Of a DNA stretch of 64,000 nt, positions 33,988 through 43,828 are shown in pieces (within the stretch, counting starts at the first letter, position 1; every line of letters begins with the position of its first letter). The position numbers and the translations under genes were made by a program. Source of the stretch: Actinomadura atramentaria DSM 43919 (GTDB lineage: Bacteria > Actinomycetota > Actinomycetes > Streptosporangiales > Streptosporangiaceae); the NCBI RefSeq assembly GCF_000381885.1, contig NZ_KB907226.1, positions 1-64,000 on the forward strand, in the 5' to 3' direction. Under the pieces are notes generated by a model. That model was not told the DNA's origin and ran no database searches. It was given only the letters and a program-made list of their open reading frames with translations.

Positions 33988-34301
33988 CGCGTCCGCGCAT
34001 CCCGGGGGCGGTCCCGCGCAACGCGCGCCGGCCGCCCTTCGGATGCCGGGGCGCGGTCGCCCGCGGTGACCGCGCCCGATCCGGGCGGCTTCCGCCGTCC
34101 GGTGCCACCATCGGCGGGTGACGCCGGTGCCGGGCCGTTCCCCCGGGTACCGCGCCCGGAGCCGTGGTACACGCCGGGCGGCCCCGAGCCACCGGCGCGC
34201 ACCTCGTCTCCGCGGACCCTCCCGGGCCGCCGGGCTCCCCCTCGTCACGCGCCGCACCGGCGACCGCGCGTTGCGGTCGCCCGGCCTCGTGAGGAGGGCC
34301 C
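33988..34301. other. gap between rpmF and rnc, no gene recognised
   Basis: These 314 bases hold no recognisable gene. A 79-codon Pro/Arg-rich frame (34066-34305) is open but resembles no family. GGAGG at the right end serves the rnc GTG start. Confidence 0.5.
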
Positions 34302-35051
34302 GTGAGCGCCAAGAAGCCAGGCCACGCCGCCGACACCGGGGAACTCACCCGCGCGCTCGGCGTCGTGGTGACCCCGGAGCTGCTGGACCGCGCGCTGACG
34401 CACCGCAGCTACGCCTACGAGAACGGCGGCCTGCCGACCAACGAGCGGCTGGAGTTCCTCGGCGACTCCGTCCTCGGCCTGGTCGTCACCGACACGCTGT
34501 TCCGCGGCCACCCCGACCTGCCCGAGGGGCAGCTCGCCAAGCTCCGCGCCGCCGTCGTCAACATGCGCGCGCTCGCGGGCGTCGCGCGGGCCCTCGGCGT
34601 GGGCGCGCACATCCGCCTCGGCCGCGGCGAGGAGGGCACCGGCGGACGCGACAAGGCGTCGATCCTCGCCGACACGCTGGAGGCGCTGATCGGCGCGGTG
34701 TACGTGGACCGGGGCCTGGACGAGGCCGCCGCGCTCGTCCACCGCCTGTTCGACGCGCTCATCGCCCGCTCGGCGGGGCTCGGCGCGGGCCTGGACTGGA
34801 AGACCTCGCTGCAGGAGCTGACGGCCGTCGAGGAACTGGGCGTGCCCGAGTACCACGTCACCGAGAGCGGCCCCGACCACCAGAAGACGTTCCGCGCGTC
34901 CGTGCGCGTCGGCGGCGAGACGTACGGCGCGGGCGAGGGCCGCAGCAAGAAGGAGGCCGAGCAGCACGCGGCCGAGGCGGCCTGGAACGCGATCCGCGAG
35001 GAGGCCGTCCGCCGCGCCGCCGCGCCGGACGCGCCCGCGGCCGATGCCTGA
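34302..35051 (+). CDS. rnc: ribonuclease III
   Basis: RNase III cuts double-stranded RNA in rRNA maturation and mRNA decay. The 249-residue protein has the signature NERLEFLGDS at residues 47-56, the second catalytic site DTLEALIGA (Asp124, Glu127), and a C-terminal dsRNA-binding domain (about residues 165-235, ending RSKKEAEQHAAEAAW). GTG at 34302 follows GAGGAGGGCC. Its end overlaps the start of mutM by eight bases. Confidence 0.95.
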   Translation: MSAKKPGHAADTGELTRALGVVVTPELLDRALTHRSYAYENGGLPTNERLEFLGDSVLGLVVTDTLFRGHPDLPEGQLAKLRAAVVNMRALAGVARALGVGAHIRLGRGEEGTGGRDKASILADTLEALIGAVYVDRGLDEAAALVHRLFDALIARSAGLGAGLDWKTSLQELTAVEELGVPEYHVTESGPDHQKTFRASVRVGGETYGAGEGRSKKEAEQHAAEAAWNAIREEAVRRAAAPDAPAADA

Positions 35052-35928
35052 GCTGCCCGAGGTCGAGGTCGTCCGGCGCGGGCTGGAGCGTTGGACGGCC
35101 CGGCGGACGATCGCGGCCGCCGAGGTCCTGCACCCGCGCGCGGTGCGCCGCCACACCGAGGGCGCGGGGGACTTCGCGGGGCGGCTCGCGGGCGCGGAGG
35201 TCGCGGCCGTGCGGCGGCGCGGCAAGTACCTGTGGCTGCCGCTGCTCACCGAGCCGGCGGGCGCGCCGGGAGAGGCGCTGCTGGCGCACCTGGGGATGAG
35301 CGGGCAGCTCCTGGTCGGCGATCCGGAGCGCGCGCGGGAGAAGCACCTGCGGGTGCGGCTGTCGTTCGGCGACGGCGGGCTGGACCTGCGGTTCGTGGAC
35401 CAGCGGACGTTCGGGCACCTGCTCGTCGCGGACCTGGTGGACGGGCCGCACGGCGCGGTCCCCGAGCCGATCCGGCACATCGCGCCGGACCCGCTGGAGG
35501 ACGCGTTCGACGACGAGGAGTTCGTCCGCCGGATGCTCGCCCGCCGCACCGGTGTGAAGCGCGCGCTGCTCGACCAGTCGCTGATCAGCGGCGTCGGGAA
35601 CATCTACGCCGACGAGGCGCTGTGGCGCGCGAAGCTGCACTGGGCGCGGCCGACCGAGACGCTCCGCCGCGCCGAGGCCGCGCGCGTCCTGGCGGGCGCG
35701 CGCGAGGTCATGACCGAGGCGCTGGCCGCGGGCGGCACGTCGTTCGACAGCCTGTACGTCAACGTGAACGGCGAGAGCGGCTATTTCGCGCGGGCGCTGG
35801 AGGTCTACGGGCGCGAGGGCGAGCCGTGCCGCCGGTGCGGCGCGCCGATCCGCCGGGACGCGTTCATGAACCGGTCGTCGTTCAGTTGCCCGGTCTGCCA
35901 GCCCCGGCCGCGCCGGGGGGTGTTCTGA
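35044..35928 (+). CDS. mutM: formamidopyrimidine-DNA glycosylase
   Basis: MutM (Fpg) removes 8-oxoguanine and other oxidised bases and nicks the abasic site. The 294-residue protein starts MPELPEVE, giving the catalytic Pro2 and Glu3 after Met removal, has the helix-two-turn-helix region SLISGVGNIYADEALW, and ends in the zinc finger with cysteines in CRRCGAPI and CPVC. It overlaps rnc by eight bases, so the two are translated together. Confidence 0.95.
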   Translation: MPELPEVEVVRRGLERWTARRTIAAAEVLHPRAVRRHTEGAGDFAGRLAGAEVAAVRRRGKYLWLPLLTEPAGAPGEALLAHLGMSGQLLVGDPERAREKHLRVRLSFGDGGLDLRFVDQRTFGHLLVADLVDGPHGAVPEPIRHIAPDPLEDAFDDEEFVRRMLARRTGVKRALLDQSLISGVGNIYADEALWRAKLHWARPTETLRRAEAARVLAGAREVMTEALAAGGTSFDSLYVNVNGESGYFARALEVYGREGEPCRRCGAPIRRDAFMNRSSFSCPVCQPRPRRGVF

Positions 35929-35929
35929 G

Positions 35930-36226
35930 GTGGACGAGTCCCAGGAGCCCGTGCGCCTCACCGCCTGGGTGCGCGGGGCGGTGCAGGGCGTCGGCTTCCG
36001 CTGGTGGGTGCGCTCGCGCGCGCTGGAGCTCGGACTGGTCGGCAGCGCGTCGAATCTGCGGGACGGCCGCGTCGAGGTCGTGGCGGAGGGCCGGCGCGAA
36101 GCGTGCGCGGCGCTGTTCGCGCTGCTGGACGCGCCGGACGCGCCCGGGCGGCCGGGCCGCGCGGACGGCGCGGCGGCCCGCTGGTCCCCGCCGCGCGGGG
36201 GCCTGCGCGGTTTCGTGGAGAGGTGA
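35930..36226 (+). CDS. acylphosphatase
   Basis: Acylphosphatase hydrolyses carboxyl-phosphate bonds. The 98-residue protein has the active-site loop VQGVGFRWWV with the phosphate-binding arginine, and the catalytic asparagine in SASNLRDGRVEVVAEG. The C-terminal part is Pro/Gly-rich and a little unusual. The GTG start is one base after the mutM stop. The gene usually sits between mutM and smc in actinomycetes. Confidence 0.9.
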   Translation: MDESQEPVRLTAWVRGAVQGVGFRWWVRSRALELGLVGSASNLRDGRVEVVAEGRREACAALFALLDAPDAPGRPGRADGAAARWSPPRGGLRGFVER

Positions 36227-36401
36227 TCGGGTAAGGACACCCGGTTTGCGCATGCTAAACTAGAGAAGACAGGTTGTTACCGGCCCGTGATGTCCATCTT
36301 GACCAGGGCGCTCGCCGGTGCGACTCTAGATGAAACGCGCACCGGCAACTCTTCTTCGGGCGCGATTCCTGCTGGTTACTCAGCGTGGAGGACCCTTAGT
36401 C
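36227..36401 (+). promoter_or_regulatory. AT-richer structured leader of the small coiled-coil gene
   Basis: This 175-base stretch is much less GC-rich than its surroundings. It holds a -10-like TAAACT (36256-36261) and a perfect 9-base stem, GCCGGTGCG (36314-36322) with CGCACCGGC (36338-36346), around a 15-base loop. A pyrimidine-rich stretch and the GGAGG (36387-36391) of the next gene follow. No good -35 is seen for the primary sigma factor. It could be a regulated 5' untranslated region. Confidence 0.45.
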
Positions 36402-36599
36402 ATGGCGAAGGCTCTACTCGGCCACGTCGGCGGTCCCGACCCCCGGATGGTCGCGGAGATGCGGCGCCTTCAGCAGCGCGTACGTGATCTGGAAGCCGAA
36501 CTGGTACGGCTTCAGGAGGAGAACGACGCGCTCGCGACGGCGGCGGACGACGACGTGATGTCGCTCGCGGTGAAGGACCGTGAACCGGCGCTGACCTGA
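36402..36599 (+). CDS. small coiled-coil protein of unknown function
   Basis: This 65-residue protein starts MAKALLGHVGGPDPRM, followed by a short coiled coil (EMRRLQQRVRDLEAELVRLQ) and an acidic tail. I believe it is conserved before smc in many actinomycetes, but I do not know a function. GGAGG lies ten bases before the ATG. It has its own leader and its own strong terminator, so it forms a single-gene unit. An in-frame ATG at 36330 is unlikely: the extra codons, including a TTA, are unlike genes of this genome. Confidence 0.75.
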   Translation: MAKALLGHVGGPDPRMVAEMRRLQQRVRDLEAELVRLQEENDALATAADDDVMSLAVKDREPALT

Positions 36600-36629
36600 T
36601 CGGCGTCCACTTCGAGAACAACAACGACA

Positions 36630-36660
36630 GGGACGCCACCGTGGGCGTCCCTTTTGTTTT
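36630..36660 (+). terminator. rho-independent terminator of the small coiled-coil gene
   Basis: GGGACGCC (36630-36637) pairs with GGCGTCCC (36644-36651) and is followed by TTTTGTTTT. It is the most classical terminator in the window. Confidence 0.95.
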
Positions 36661-36934
36661 GCCCTGCCCTGAATGTGTTTTCGGTCACGCCGGAGACCCG
36701 TTCGGGCGGCGGACCGGTGAATCCGCCCGCCCGCGGCGTCCGGCGCGTTGATCGTCCCCGATTGCCCCGGTTCGTTCCGGTCCGTCCCCCGTCGGGGGGA
36801 TCGTGGCGCGGGCGCGCCGGGTCCGTCCCGAGGATGCCGGTCGGCGGCGGTCGCGGCCGGTATCGTTCCTCGGGTCTCCGGCGGGCCGCGCACCGCGCCC
36901 GGGGGACCGCCGGCAGGGGAGGGCAGGGGCCGCC
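36661..36934. other. upstream region of smc, no gene recognised
   Basis: With the preceding terminator this makes about 335 bases without a gene. Apart from G-rich stretches before the smc start I see no clear promoter or conserved element. Confidence 0.5.
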
Positions 36935-39900
36935 GTGTATCTGAAGACGCTGACGCTGCGCGGGTTCAAGTCCTTCGCGTCCTCCACCACGCTGCGCTTC
37001 GAGCCGGGCATCACCGCCGTCGTCGGCCCGAACGGGTCCGGCAAGTCCAATGTCGTGGACGCCCTCGCCTGGGTCATGGGCGAGCAGGGCGCCAAGTCGC
37101 TGCGCGGCGGCAAGATGGAGGACGTCATCTTCGCCGGGACGGCCAACCGCGCGCCGCTCGGCCGCGCCGAGGTCGTCCTCACCATCGACAACTCCGACGG
37201 CGCCCTCCCGATCGACTACTCCGAGGTGACGATCAGCCGCCTGATGTTCCGGTCGGGGCAGAGCGAGTACGCCATCAACGGCGACTCGTGCCGCCTGCTG
37301 GACATCCAGGAGCTGCTGTCGGACTCCGGCATCGGCCGCGAGATGCACGTCATCATCGGGCAGGGCCAGCTCGACCGCGTCCTGCACGCCGGGCCCGAGG
37401 GCCGCCGCGCGGTCATCGAGGAGGCGGCGGGCGTCCTCAAGCACCGCAAGCGCAAGGAGAAGGCGCTCCGCAAGCTCGACGCGATGCAGGCCAACCTCAA
37501 CCGCGTCACCGACCTGACCGGCGAGCTGCGCCGCCAGCTCAAGCCGCTCGGGCGGCAGGCCGAGATCGCCCGGCGCGCCGCCGTCATCCAGGCCGACCTG
37601 CGCGACGCCCGCGCCCGGCTGCTCGCCGACGACCTGGTCACCCTGCGCACCCGCCTCGACCAGGAGACCGCCGACGAGGAACGCGTCCGCGAGCGCCGCA
37701 CCGAGACCGAGCGCGCGCTGGCCGAGGCGCAGGAGCGCGAGGCGATGCTGGAGGAGCAGGAGGTCGCCGAGGCGCCCCGGCTCGCGGCCGTGCAGGACAC
37801 CTGGTTCAAGCTGTCGGCGCTGCGCGAGCGGCTGCGCGGCGTCGCGGACCTCGCCGCCGAGCGGCACCGGGGCGCGGTCGAGGCGGCGGGCGACGAGCGG
37901 CGCGGACGCGACCCGGACGAGATGGAGCGCGAGGCCGCCGCCGTCCGCGAGCAGGAGGAGATGCAGCAGGCGGCGCTCGAGTCCGCGCAGGACGGGCTCG
38001 AAGAGGCCGTCCGGGAACGGTCCGGAGCGGAAGAGGCGCTGGCCGGCGAGGAACGCCGCCTCCAGGCCGCCGCGCGCGCCGCCGCCGACCGCCGCGAGGA
38101 CCTGGCCCGGCTGCGCGGCCGCGTCGAGGCGCTGCGCAGCAAGGCGCAGGCGGGGCAGGCCGAGATCGGCCGGCTGCGCGAGGCCCGCGCGGAGGCCGAG
38201 CGGCGCGCCGAGGTCGCGCGCGAGGAGTTCGCCGCGTTCGAGGCCGAGGTCGTCGCGGACCCGGAGCTGGCCGCCGAGCACGAAGCCGTCCAGGAGGCGC
38301 TGGCGACCGCGAAGGACGCCGCCGAGGCGGCGCGCGCGGCGGTGGACGGCCCCCGGACGCGGGTGAAGGACGCGCGCGCGGCCGTCACCGCCGCCCGCAC
38401 CGCCGACCAGGCCGCGCAGCAGCGCGTCACCGCGCTCCAGGCCCGCATCGAGGCGCTGAACCTGACGCTGGCCGGCGCCGCGGACGGCGGCGAGGCGCTG
38501 CTGGCGGCGGCGGGCGACGGGACGCTGCCGGGCGTGCTCGGCACGGTCGCGTCGCTGCTGACCGTCCGGCCCGGGTACGAGGCGGCGGTCGCGGCGGCGC
38601 TCGGCGGCGCGGCCGAGGCGCTGGCCGTCGGGTCGCTCGACACCGCCGAGGCCGCGCTGGAGCTGCTGCGCTCGCGCGACGCGGGCCGCGCCGGACTGCT
38701 CGTCGGCGGCGGGACGGCCGTGCCCGCGCCGCGCGTGCCGGACGCCGACTACGTCCTCGACGCGGTGACCGTCCCGGACGGCGTCCGGCCCGCGCTGGAG
38801 CACCTCGTCGGGGACGTCGCCGTCGCCGACGACGTCGCGGCCGCCGCCGCGCTGGTCCGCCGCGCGCCCGAGCTGCGCGCCGTCACCCGCGACGGCGACC
38901 TCGTCGGCGCGCACTGGGCGCAGGGCGGCGCGGCGGGCGGCGCGCAGGGCCTGCTGCAGATGCGCGCGACGCTGGACGAGGCCGCCGCCGACCTGGCCGC
39001 CGCGCAGACCGCCGCCGAGGCCAGCGCCGACGCGCTCGCCGCGGCCCTCGACGCCGAGCAGCGCGCCCAGAGCGACCTCGACGCCGCCCAGGCCGCGACC
39101 GGCCAGGCGCAGACGGCGGTCAACCAGGCGCAGGGCGACCTCGACCGGGTCCGCGCGCGGGTCCGCGCCGCCGAGGCCGAGGCCGCGCAGGAGGCGCGCC
39201 GCGCCGCGCGGCTTGAGGCCGACGCCCGCGCCGCGTCCGGCGAGGCCGAGCGGCTGTCCAAGGCGCTGGACGCCGCCGCCGACGCGCTCGCCGCCGACAC
39301 CGAGGCCGCCGAGGAACTGGCCGTCCGCCTCGCCGAAGCGGAGGAGGCGGCCGAGGTCGCGGGCGACGCGGGCGAGGACACCGCCGTCCGCGACGAGCTG
39401 GACGGCCGCTGCCGCGAGCTGCGCTCCGCCGAGATGGAGGCGCGGCTGGCCGTCCGCACCGCCGAGGAACGCGTCCGCGCCATCGCGGGCCGCGCCGACG
39501 CGCTGGAGCGCGGGGCGCGCCGCGAGCGGGAGGAGCGGGCGCGCGCGGCGCAGCGCCGGGAGCGCCGCGAACGGCAGGCCAAGGTCGCGCTCGCCGTGCA
39601 GCGCGGCGCGCAGACCGCGCTGGACCACATCGAGCGGTCGCTGGCCGAGGCGGTGGCGCGCCGCGAGGAGGCCGAGCGGACCCGCGCCGCGCGGGACGCC
39701 GAGCTGAAGGTCGTGCGCGGGCAGGTGCGGGAGCTGTCGAGCTCGCTGGAACGGCTCGTCAACGTCGCGCACGGCAGCGAGGTCGCGCGCGCCGAGCAGC
39801 GGCTGCGGCTGGAGCAGTACGAGCAGCGGGCGCTGGAGGAGTTCGGGCTGGAGGTCGACGCGCTCGTCGGCGAGTACGGCCCCGACCAGCCCGTCCCGCC

Positions 39901-40603
39901 CGGACCCGAGGCCGCCGAGGACGCCGCGCCCGCGCCCTACGACCGGGCCGTCCAGGAGAAGCGCGCCAAGACCGCCGAACGGCAGCTCACCCAGCTCGGC
40001 AAGGTCAACCCGCTCGCGCTCGAAGAGTTCGCGGCGCTGGAGGAACGGCACGCGTTCCTCACCACGCAGCTCGAAGACCTCAAGAAGACGCGCCGCGACC
40101 TGATGAACGTCGTCAAGGAGGTCGACGACCGCGTCCAGCAGGTGTTCGCCGCCGCCTACGGCGACACCGAGCGCGAGTTCGGGCGGATCTTCGCGCGGCT
40201 GTTCCCCGGCGGCGAGGGCAGCCTGTCGCTGACCGAGCCCGACGACATGCTCACCACCGGCGTCGAGGTGTCGGCGCGGCCGCCCGGCAAGAAGGTCAAG
40301 CGGCTGTCGCTGCTGTCGGGCGGCGAGCGGTCGCTGGTCGCCATCGCGTTCCTCGTCGCGGTGTTCAAGGCGCGGCCGTCCCCGTTCTACGTGCTGGACG
40401 AGGTCGAGGCCGCCCTGGACGACACCAACACCCAGCGCCTCATCACGGTGTTCGAGGAACTGCGCGAGTCGTCCCAGCTCATCGTCATCACGCACCAGAA
40501 GCGGACGATGGAGGGCGCCGACGCGCTCTACGGCGTGTCGATGCGCGGCGACGGCGTCACGCAGGTGATCAGCCAGCGCCTGCGCGACCCCGACGCCGAA
40601 TGA
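36935..40603 (+). CDS. smc: chromosome segregation ATPase SMC
   Basis: SMC is the core ATPase of the condensin-like complex that organises and segregates the chromosome with ScpA and ScpB. The 1222-residue protein has the N-terminal head with Walker A GPNGSGKSN, two long Ala/Glu/Arg-rich coiled coils, a hinge near residues 520-680 (GTLPGVLGTVASLL), and the C-terminal head with LSGGERSLVAIAF and Walker B VLDEVEAALDD. GTG at 36935 is used because SMC proteins start MYLKTLTLRGFKSFA. Length is normal. No scpAB genes are nearby. Confidence 0.95.
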   Translation: MYLKTLTLRGFKSFASSTTLRFEPGITAVVGPNGSGKSNVVDALAWVMGEQGAKSLRGGKMEDVIFAGTANRAPLGRAEVVLTIDNSDGALPIDYSEVTISRLMFRSGQSEYAINGDSCRLLDIQELLSDSGIGREMHVIIGQGQLDRVLHAGPEGRRAVIEEAAGVLKHRKRKEKALRKLDAMQANLNRVTDLTGELRRQLKPLGRQAEIARRAAVIQADLRDARARLLADDLVTLRTRLDQETADEERVRERRTETERALAEAQEREAMLEEQEVAEAPRLAAVQDTWFKLSALRERLRGVADLAAERHRGAVEAAGDERRGRDPDEMEREAAAVREQEEMQQAALESAQDGLEEAVRERSGAEEALAGEERRLQAAARAAADRREDLARLRGRVEALRSKAQAGQAEIGRLREARAEAERRAEVAREEFAAFEAEVVADPELAAEHEAVQEALATAKDAAEAARAAVDGPRTRVKDARAAVTAARTADQAAQQRVTALQARIEALNLTLAGAADGGEALLAAAGDGTLPGVLGTVASLLTVRPGYEAAVAAALGGAAEALAVGSLDTAEAALELLRSRDAGRAGLLVGGGTAVPAPRVPDADYVLDAVTVPDGVRPALEHLVGDVAVADDVAAAAALVRRAPELRAVTRDGDLVGAHWAQGGAAGGAQGLLQMRATLDEAAADLAAAQTAAEASADALAAALDAEQRAQSDLDAAQAATGQAQTAVNQAQGDLDRVRARVRAAEAEAAQEARRAARLEADARAASGEAERLSKALDAAADALAADTEAAEELAVRLAEAEEAAEVAGDAGEDTAVRDELDGRCRELRSAEMEARLAVRTAEERVRAIAGRADALERGARREREERARAAQRRERRERQAKVALAVQRGAQTALDHIERSLAEAVARREEAERTRAARDAELKVVRGQVRELSSSLERLVNVAHGSEVARAEQRLRLEQYEQRALEEFGLEVDALVGEYGPDQPVPPGPEAAEDAAPAPYDRAVQEKRAKTAERQLTQLGKVNPLALEEFAALEERHAFLTTQLEDLKKTRRDLMNVVKEVDDRVQQVFAAAYGDTEREFGRIFARLFPGGEGSLSLTEPDDMLTTGVEVSARPPGKKVKRLSLLSGGERSLVAIAFLVAVFKARPSPFYVLDEVEAALDDTNTQRLITVFEELRESSQLIVITHQKRTMEGADALYGVSMRGDGVTQVISQRLRDPDAE

Positions 40604-40658
40604 GCCGCGCCGGGCCTGTTCGGGGCAGCGCGGACCGTCTGGGAAACTGGGGGACGCT

Positions 40659-41822
40659 ATGGAATACGTGATCCTCATCGCCGTGCTCGCCGTGCTGCTC
40701 CTCGTCGTCGGCGGCGTCCTGTTCCTGCGCCCCGGCCGCCGCCGCGCGCCGCGGCCGCCCGCCGAACCGGCGCCACGGCCGGAGGCGGGGGCGACCCGCG
40801 CCGACGCGGCGGCCGGGACGGTCGAACCGGAGGCCCCGCCCGCCGAGCGCGCGCCGCCCGTCCCGGCGGCCCGGCCCGCGCCCGAGATCGAGAAGCCGCC
40901 GCCCGGCGCGGGGCGGCTGGTCCGGCTCCGCGCCCGCCTCGCCCGCTCGCAGGGCACGTTCGGCAAGGCCCTGCTCGGCCTGCTGTCCCGCGACACGCTG
41001 GACGACGAGGCGTGGGAGGAGATCGAGGACACCCTGATCGGCGCGGACATGGGCGTGTCCGTCGCCCGCCAGGTCACCGAGGACCTGCGCACCCGCGTTC
41101 AGGTGCTCGGCACCCGCACCCCCGACGAGGTCCGCGCGCTGCTGCGCGAGGAGCTGGTCAAGCAGATCGGCCCCGACCTGGACCGCTCGCTGCACACCGC
41201 CCCGCACGGGACGCGGCCGTCGGTCGTGCTCGTCGTCGGCGTCAACGGCACCGGCAAGACCACCACCTGCGGGAAGCTGGCGCGCGTGCTCGTCGGGGAC
41301 GGCCGCACCGTGCTGCTCGGCGCGGCCGACACCTTCCGCGCCGCCGCCGCCGACCAGTTGGAGACGTGGGGGTCGCGGGTGGGCGCGCCGGTCGTCCGCC
41401 GCGAGGAGGGCGCGGACCCGGCCAGCGTCGCGTTCGACGCCGTCAAGAAGGGCGTGGACGACAAGATCGACACGGTCATCGTCGACACCGCGGGCCGCCT
41501 GCACACCAAGACCGGCCTGATGGACGAGCTGGGCAAGGTCAAGCGGGTCATCGAGAAGCAGAGCCAGATCGACGAGATCCTGCTCGTCCTGGACGCCACC
41601 ACCGGCCAGAACGGGATGCAGCAGGCGCGCGTGTTCGCGGAGGTCGTCAATGTCACGGGCGTCGTCCTGACGAAACTCGACGGCACCGCCAAGGGCGGCA
41701 TCGTCGTGCAGGTGCAGCGGGAGCTGGGCGTGCCGGTGAAGCTCGTCGGCCTCGGCGAGGGGGCCGACGACCTCGCGCCGTTCGAGCCGGAGGCGTTCGT
41801 GGACGCGATCCTGGGGGACTGA
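40659..41822 (+). CDS. ftsY: signal recognition particle receptor FtsY
   Basis: FtsY is the SRP receptor GTPase that docks ribosome-SRP complexes at the membrane. The 387-residue protein starts with a hydrophobic membrane segment (residues about 3-24), then a Pro/Ala-rich acidic linker, then the N and G domains: GVNGTGKTTT from residue 194, DTFRAAAADQL, DTAGRLHT and TKLDGTAKGG. The membrane anchor is typical of actinobacterial FtsY. Ffh, its partner, lies at 46267. Confidence 0.95.
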   Translation: MEYVILIAVLAVLLLVVGGVLFLRPGRRRAPRPPAEPAPRPEAGATRADAAAGTVEPEAPPAERAPPVPAARPAPEIEKPPPGAGRLVRLRARLARSQGTFGKALLGLLSRDTLDDEAWEEIEDTLIGADMGVSVARQVTEDLRTRVQVLGTRTPDEVRALLREELVKQIGPDLDRSLHTAPHGTRPSVVLVVGVNGTGKTTTCGKLARVLVGDGRTVLLGAADTFRAAAADQLETWGSRVGAPVVRREEGADPASVAFDAVKKGVDDKIDTVIVDTAGRLHTKTGLMDELGKVKRVIEKQSQIDEILLVLDATTGQNGMQQARVFAEVVNVTGVVLTKLDGTAKGGIVVQVQRELGVPVKLVGLGEGADDLAPFEPEAFVDAILGD

Positions 41823-41904
41823 GTCGCTTGCGGGGGGACGACTCCCCGCCCCCGCGGCGCGGGAAGCGTCCTCGCTTCGCTGCGGTGCATCCTCCGCGCT
41901 CTTG

Positions 41905-41945
41905 ACGCCCCGCCCGCGCATCCCGCGCGGGCGGGGCGTTCTTTG
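41905..41945 (+). terminator. rho-independent terminator after ftsY
   Basis: A perfect 15-base stem (41905-41919 with 41925-41939) around a five-base loop is followed by TTCTTTG. It isolates smc-ftsY from the amtB operon. Confidence 0.9.
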
Positions 41946-42029
41946 TCAGCGGGGGACGGGGGAGCGGGGCCTGACACCGCCGATGACTGATGATGTCGCC
42001 TTCATGTCAGTCTGAGTGGTGAGGGGTTG

Positions 42030-42076
42030 GAAACGCCCTGGAAACACGAAGCGGTGTGGTTTCACACTGCCGAAAC
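42030..42076 (+). promoter_or_regulatory. GlnR-like boxes upstream of amtB
   Basis: GAAAC-N6-GAAAC (42030-42045) and TTCAC-N6-GAAAC (42061-42076) are 31 bases apart start to start. They match the actinobacterial GlnR pattern GTnAC-N6-GAAAC. They lie about 85-130 bases before the amtB start, where GlnR activates amtB-glnK-glnD in Streptomyces. The rest of the 336-base ftsY-amtB gap holds only the ftsY terminator. Confidence 0.65.
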
Positions 42077-42158
42077 ATCGGCGCACTCGGGACGAAACCG
42101 CCAGGCCGGAGTCTCTGAACCATCAGAATCCTGTGGCCGAGGAGGGACAGCCCCCGAG

Positions 42159-43480
<1,322 letters not shown>

Positions 43481-43484
<4 letters not shown>

Positions 43485-43819
43485 AGCTGATCACGGCGAT
43501 CATCAAGCCGTTCAAGCTCGACGAGGTCAAGGCGGCCCTGGAGTCCTTCGGGGTGAAGGGCCTGACCATCAGCGAGGCCAGCGGCTACGGCCGCCAGAAG
43601 GGCCACACCGAGGTCTACCGCGGCGCCGAGTACAAGGTCGACCTCGTGCCCAAGCTCCGCATCGAGGTCCTGGTGGACGACGAGGACGCCGACGACATCG
43701 TGGACGTGATCGTCAAGGCCGCCCGCACCGAGAAGATCGGCGACGGCAAGGTCTGGTCCGTGCCGGTGGACACGGTCGTCCGGGTCCGGACCGGCGAGAC
43801 CGGCCCGGACGCCCTCTAG
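43481..43819 (+). CDS. glnK: nitrogen regulatory protein PII
   Basis: PII integrates nitrogen and energy signals and plugs AmtB when nitrogen is plentiful. The 112-residue protein has the T-loop with Tyr51 (YRGAEYKVDLVPK), the residue adenylylated by GlnD in actinobacteria, and the ATP-site segment RTEKIGDGKVWS. It is coupled to amtB by a four-base overlap and followed after nine bases by glnD. Confidence 0.95.
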
Positions 43820-43828
43820 GCGGCGGGC

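Noticed and set aside
34066..34305. A 79-codon Pro/Arg-rich frame between rpmF and rnc
   Set aside because: No family resemblance or ribosome binding site, and it overlaps the start of rnc.
36330..36401. In-frame N-terminal extension of the small coiled-coil protein
   Set aside because: The codons (CTT, CGA, TTA) are unlike those of this genome's genes, and a good ribosome binding site lies just before the ATG at 36402.
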